Under the pieces are notes generated by a model. That model made no database searches, was not told where the DNA came from, and worked only from the letters and a program-made list of their open reading frames with translations. The translations under genes and the position numbers were made by a program. Of a DNA stretch of 9,826 bases, positions 7,256 through 9,826 are shown in pieces (the stretch's first letter is position 1; each line of letters begins with the position of its first letter). This DNA comes from an uncultured Lachnospiraceae bacterium (GTDB taxonomy: Bacteria > Bacillota > Clostridia > Lachnospirales > Lachnospiraceae): positions 1 through 9,826 of the forward strand of contig CACZSE010000159.1 in the NCBI GenBank assembly GCA_902783735.1, given 5' to 3'.

Positions 7256-8950
7256 ATGTTTGTCATGAAAAATTTATTGGAAAAACTTTTTGGCAGTGAA
7301 GTTATAACTACCGTATTTTCTGCCGTACTTTTTGCATTTACCATGCTGGTATTTGCACCTTTTGAGATATATCTGTCAAATAAGGATTTTTTCTTTTTTG
7401 ACGGAACGGAGATGCTTGGATTTTCGATATTATTCTTTGGAGCATTGATCTTTGCGATTATATTATTTTCGGTCATTGCCGGAGTTGTAAGCAAAAAGAT
7501 CGTTTCGGCTATAAATGCTTTGATATGGTCTTTAACCTTAGCTTTGTATGTTCAGGGCAACTTTATTCTGGCCGATTACGGTATCATGGACGGTACGCCC
7601 GTTGACTGGAGTGCATTTAAAAAAGAAGGCATTATATCGGTTGCGGTATTTGTGGTAATAATGTGCATCGGTATAGTGCTTTTATCTGTACTTAAAAAGG
7701 AAACTTTCAATAAGCTTATCCGCATTTCATCGGTATGCATCATACTGCTTCAGATACTTACATTATCTACACTTATGATCTCTAAGGGTGGTTTAAAAAG
7801 ACCGCTCGAATATGTTTCAACCACAAATGATGAATTCAACATTTCAAATGGTGAGAATTTCTTTATACTCATGCTGGATACCTTTGATACAAATGCCATG
7901 GATGAGATATTGAAGGATGAGAATGCAGCGGATTATAAAGAGGTCTTAAGAGACTTCACCTATTATCCGGATACACTTGCGGACTATTCTTATACAGATC
8001 TTGCTTTTCCCGCAATATTGTCGGGCGTAAGATATGAAAATGATGAGACCTACGGAGAGTATTTAAGGCGTGCCTACGGTGAATCACCGTTTTTGGACAG
8101 ACTCGATAAGGACGGCTGGTACTGCGGTATATATACAACAAGTCTCTTTGCCGACAACGACAGCAGTTTAAAAATCGATAACTGCATGAAGATAAAAAGA
8201 ACGGTAAGCTCTCACAGACGTCTTGCGGGATTTATGTACAGATTTGTCGGTTACAGATATCTGATCCAGCCGTTAAAGAAGTATTTCTGGTTTTATCCGG
8301 ACGACATGAAATCGGAACTTATCGATACCGGCATCGACGGAGTCGAAACTTTTAATTTCAGCAATTTCATGTTTTACGACGGCATTGATGAAATGAAGGC
8401 TTCTCAGACAAACAAGAGCTTTCACTGGTATCATCTCGACGGAACGCATCCGCCTTTTGACCTGACACCGGATTTTAAAGACAGTGATGCAAAAAACTGG
8501 GACGAGAGCGGTATATATAATGAGGCCAGAGCAATGATGGTCCTTATAGATAAGTTCAATAAAAAATTAAGGGACCTGGGTGTTTATGACAATTCGACCA
8601 TTATCATTATGGCCGATCACGGATATCTTCAAAGAAGGCAGTCTCCGATATTTATGATAAAAGGTATCGGAGAGCATCATGACTTTGATATAAAGAGCGA
8701 CGTACAGCTTGCATTTACGGATCTGCAGGGTATTTTTGGAAATATACTTGATGGAAAGAAGAACGCCGATGATATAGTTGATATCCCTTCGGGTGACAGA
8801 AAGAGGATCTATAGATATTATAAATGGAATGTGGATCTCGGATACGATTCCTATGCAAGAGACCTGACCGAATATGAGGTCACGGGAGACTGCAGGATAC
8901 CCGAAAACCTCATTCCGACAGGAAATGTATATTCACATGGAATAGAATAG
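7256..8950 (+). CDS. Membrane sulfatase / LTA-synthase-like hydrolase or transferase (alkaline phosphatase superfamily)
   Basis: Polytopic membrane protein with an extracytoplasmic catalytic domain. Five hydrophobic segments (about 15-40, 54-78, 83-105, 125-146, 156-175) precede a soluble region of about 195-510, the same plan as lipoteichoic acid synthases, with which it may share the fold but not necessarily the substrate. Motifs of the alkaline phosphatase/sulfatase superfamily are FILMLDTFD (203-211, metal ligand probably D208), SYTDLAFPAILSG (245-257, candidate nucleophile T247), WYHLDGTHPPF (391-401), and ADHG (453-456, metal ligands D454 and H455). A Cys or Ser in the CxPxR sulfatase signature is absent, so true sulfatase activity is unlikely. 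A transferase for phosphoglycerol, phosphoethanolamine or a similar group onto envelope glycans or lipids is more plausible. It follows the DegV kinase by 4 nt, so it is probably in the same transcript. The start could be the ATG at 7256 or 7265; 7256 is used because it lies closer to the only ribosome-site candidate. Family assignment is fairly firm; the substrate is unknown. Confidence 0.84.
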   Translation: MFVMKNLLEKLFGSEVITTVFSAVLFAFTMLVFAPFEIYLSNKDFFFFDGTEMLGFSILFFGALIFAIILFSVIAGVVSKKIVSAINALIWSLTLALYVQGNFILADYGIMDGTPVDWSAFKKEGIISVAVFVVIMCIGIVLLSVLKKETFNKLIRISSVCIILLQILTLSTLMISKGGLKRPLEYVSTTNDEFNISNGENFFILMLDTFDTNAMDEILKDENAADYKEVLRDFTYYPDTLADYSYTDLAFPAILSGVRYENDETYGEYLRRAYGESPFLDRLDKDGWYCGIYTTSLFADNDSSLKIDNCMKIKRTVSSHRRLAGFMYRFVGYRYLIQPLKKYFWFYPDDMKSELIDTGIDGVETFNFSNFMFYDGIDEMKASQTNKSFHWYHLDGTHPPFDLTPDFKDSDAKNWDESGIYNEARAMMVLIDKFNKKLRDLGVYDNSTIIIMADHGYLQRRQSPIFMIKGIGEHHDFDIKSDVQLAFTDLQGIFGNILDGKKNADDIVDIPSGDRKRIYRYYKWNVDLGYDSYARDLTEYEVTGDCRIPENLIPTGNVYSHGIE

Positions 8951-8951
8951 T

Positions 8952-9826
8952 TCAGGATTTCTTTAAGTTTAATAAAATGGCTATGCTTACCGGAGCAAGA
9001 AGCACATATAAAAATCCGTAGCGCATTATGGCGGCAGGCCCGAGCAACAGTGTCATCAGATACATGAACGGAAACAGATATGCCATAAAGCAAAATTCTT
9101 TTCTTTTCGGATTTTTAAGATGTCTTATCATGAGAACTATAAATGCTATCATACATATCCATACATAGATCCCCAGATTAAAGGGTATCACTATGGGACT
9201 GTTACCATAGTTTTCGGTAGTTCTGAAAAGCTTTACATATTCATCGCATAATTTCGGGAGTTTTGATACAAGTTCTGCATCTCCCCTGTAATCATATCTT
9301 GCAAGATAAAAATGGTCCGATGAATAGGGCATATGGAACGGATCGATATATCCCTGAATGTTATACCAGACGGCCTGTATGCTTATGATCGGGTGATGTA
9401 TAGCCAATATCGCCGAATCCAGTAAAAAGTGCTTGCATTTTGATTCCCAGATCTCGAAGGGAAGATTAAGCTTCATCGGATCGGAGATATAGTATTTATA
9501 TTCCTGCGCATTCGGAATATAAGATAAGATCAGCTCTTTTTCCTCATCGGAAGCACCTTCGTTGTATATCCTTCCCATTATCTGTGCGGGAATGCTCATC
9601 ATTTCTTTTATCGAACCTGTTGAGGCATCGGTGGCCTTCATTAACATTCGATCTCCCAATACACTCAATATCGTACATACAAACAATACAAGTATATAAT
9701 TTCGCAATATGACATAGTTGCTGTTGGATTTGTATTTTATGATGGCAGCGATCGTAAGAAGCAAAAATACCGCGATGACTGCATAGATAGCATTGTTTCT
9801 AAAGAGTATCATCAGAACTGCATTTA
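8952..9826 (-). CDS. C-terminal part of a DUF6020-like polytopic membrane protein (5'-partial)
   Basis: The minus-strand frame runs from the right window edge to a TGA at 8952-8954. The first in-frame ATG is at 9812, but the codons upstream (encoding N-A-V-L) are open to the edge and no ribosome site is seen, so the N-terminal part almost certainly lies outside the window. Numbered from that ATG, hydrophobic segments lie near 8-26 and 34-53. A long, probably extracytoplasmic loop (about 55-210) follows, then three more segments near 213-230, 239-262 and 264-282. The loop begins with SIKEMMSIPAQIMGRIYNEG (66-85) and continues with a YYISDPMK stretch (107-114), which I associate from memory with the DUF6020 family. 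The tail LLLGPAAIMRYGFLYVLLAP recalls GT39-like (GT-C) membrane glycosyltransferases. It may therefore work on envelope polysaccharide, but no catalytic residues can be named from this fragment. It converges on the sulfatase-like gene with one base between the stops. Confidence 0.68.
   Translation of the reverse strand, partial: NAVLMILFRNNAIYAVIAVFLLLTIAAIIKYKSNSNYVILRNYILVLFVCTILSVLGDRMLMKATDASTGSIKEMMSIPAQIMGRIYNEGASDEEKELILSYIPNAQEYKYYISDPMKLNLPFEIWESKCKHFLLDSAILAIHHPIISIQAVWYNIQGYIDPFHMPYSSDHFYLARYDYRGDAELVSKLPKLCDEYVKLFRTTENYGNSPIVIPFNLGIYVWICMIAFIVLMIRHLKNPKRKEFCFMAYLFPFMYLMTLLLGPAAIMRYGFLYVLLAPVSIAILLNLKKS

Noticed and set aside
7252..7257. TATAAT overlapping the start of the sulfatase-like gene, as a -10 box
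   Set aside because: No acceptable -35 hexamer at 16-18 nt upstream, and transcription would begin inside the coding region; probably chance in AT-rich sequence.
8876..8911. Inverted repeat GAGGT..CGGG / CCCG..ACCTC as a possible terminator
   Set aside because: It lies inside the coding end of the sulfatase-like gene, has an internal loop and a 13-nt apical loop, and is not followed by a T-run on either strand.
8911..8927. Small hairpin CATTCC-GACA-GGAAATG near the convergent stops
   Set aside because: Only about six pairs with a bulge, no T-run after it on the plus strand and only four Ts a few bases beyond it on the minus strand; too weak to call a terminator.
8851..9093. Minus-strand open frame of 80 codons across the convergent junction
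   Set aside because: Overlaps both real genes in another frame, has no family features and no ribosome site; explained by chance.

Overview
The window looks like chromosomal DNA of an anaerobic Clostridia-type Firmicute, most likely a Lachnospiraceae member related to Butyrivibrio, Pseudobutyrivibrio or Roseburia. This is inferred from protein style and is not proven. The pointers are hybrid kinases with the H-box form MSHEIRTPIN, a c-di-GMP protein of the large multidomain kind common in motile Lachnospiraceae, a DegV domain, a DUF6020-like membrane protein, purine-rich Shine-Dalgarno sites, and a moderate-to-low GC content by eye with many AGA and ATA codons. There are no RNA genes, insertion sequences, CRISPR arrays or long non-coding stretches. 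Coding density is nearly 100 percent.

Layout. Positions 1-7251 hold three tightly packed plus-strand signalling genes: (1) a diguanylate cyclase / receiver / HD-GYP phosphodiesterase, probably cut off at its N terminus by the window edge; (2) a six-TM hybrid histidine kinase with a pseudo-receiver, a true receiver and a C-terminal Hpt domain; (3) a second six-TM hybrid kinase with one receiver and a complete-looking DegV (fatty-acid-binding, FakB-type) domain fused to its C terminus. The gaps are 1 nt between genes 1 and 2, a 4-nt ATGA overlap between genes 2 and 3, and 4 nt between genes 3 and 4. Gene 4 (7256-8950) is a five-TM membrane protein with an extracytoplasmic sulfatase / alkaline-phosphatase-fold domain, similar in plan to lipoteichoic acid synthase. 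Gene 5 (minus strand, 8952 to the right edge) is the C-terminal part of a DUF6020-like polytopic membrane protein. It converges on gene 4 with one base between the two stop codons.

How the genes may work together (inference). Kinase 2 carries the only Hpt domain seen here, so it is the natural hub of a phosphorelay: its own His to its own receiver Asp to Hpt His to the receiver of the c-di-GMP enzyme, with kinase 3 possibly feeding in. The output would be a change in c-di-GMP, since gene 1 has both a cyclase with an intact GGDEF motif and an HD-GYP domain. The DegV tail on kinase 3 suggests that acyl-chain or lipid status is a direct input. The co-oriented envelope enzyme (gene 4) could be a co-expressed target or simply a neighbour.

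The most unusual item is the kinase-receiver-DegV fusion. A second is the split of functions in gene 1 between an active-looking GGDEF domain without an I-site and a degenerate GGDEF domain that keeps an I-site-like RxxD at canonical spacing.
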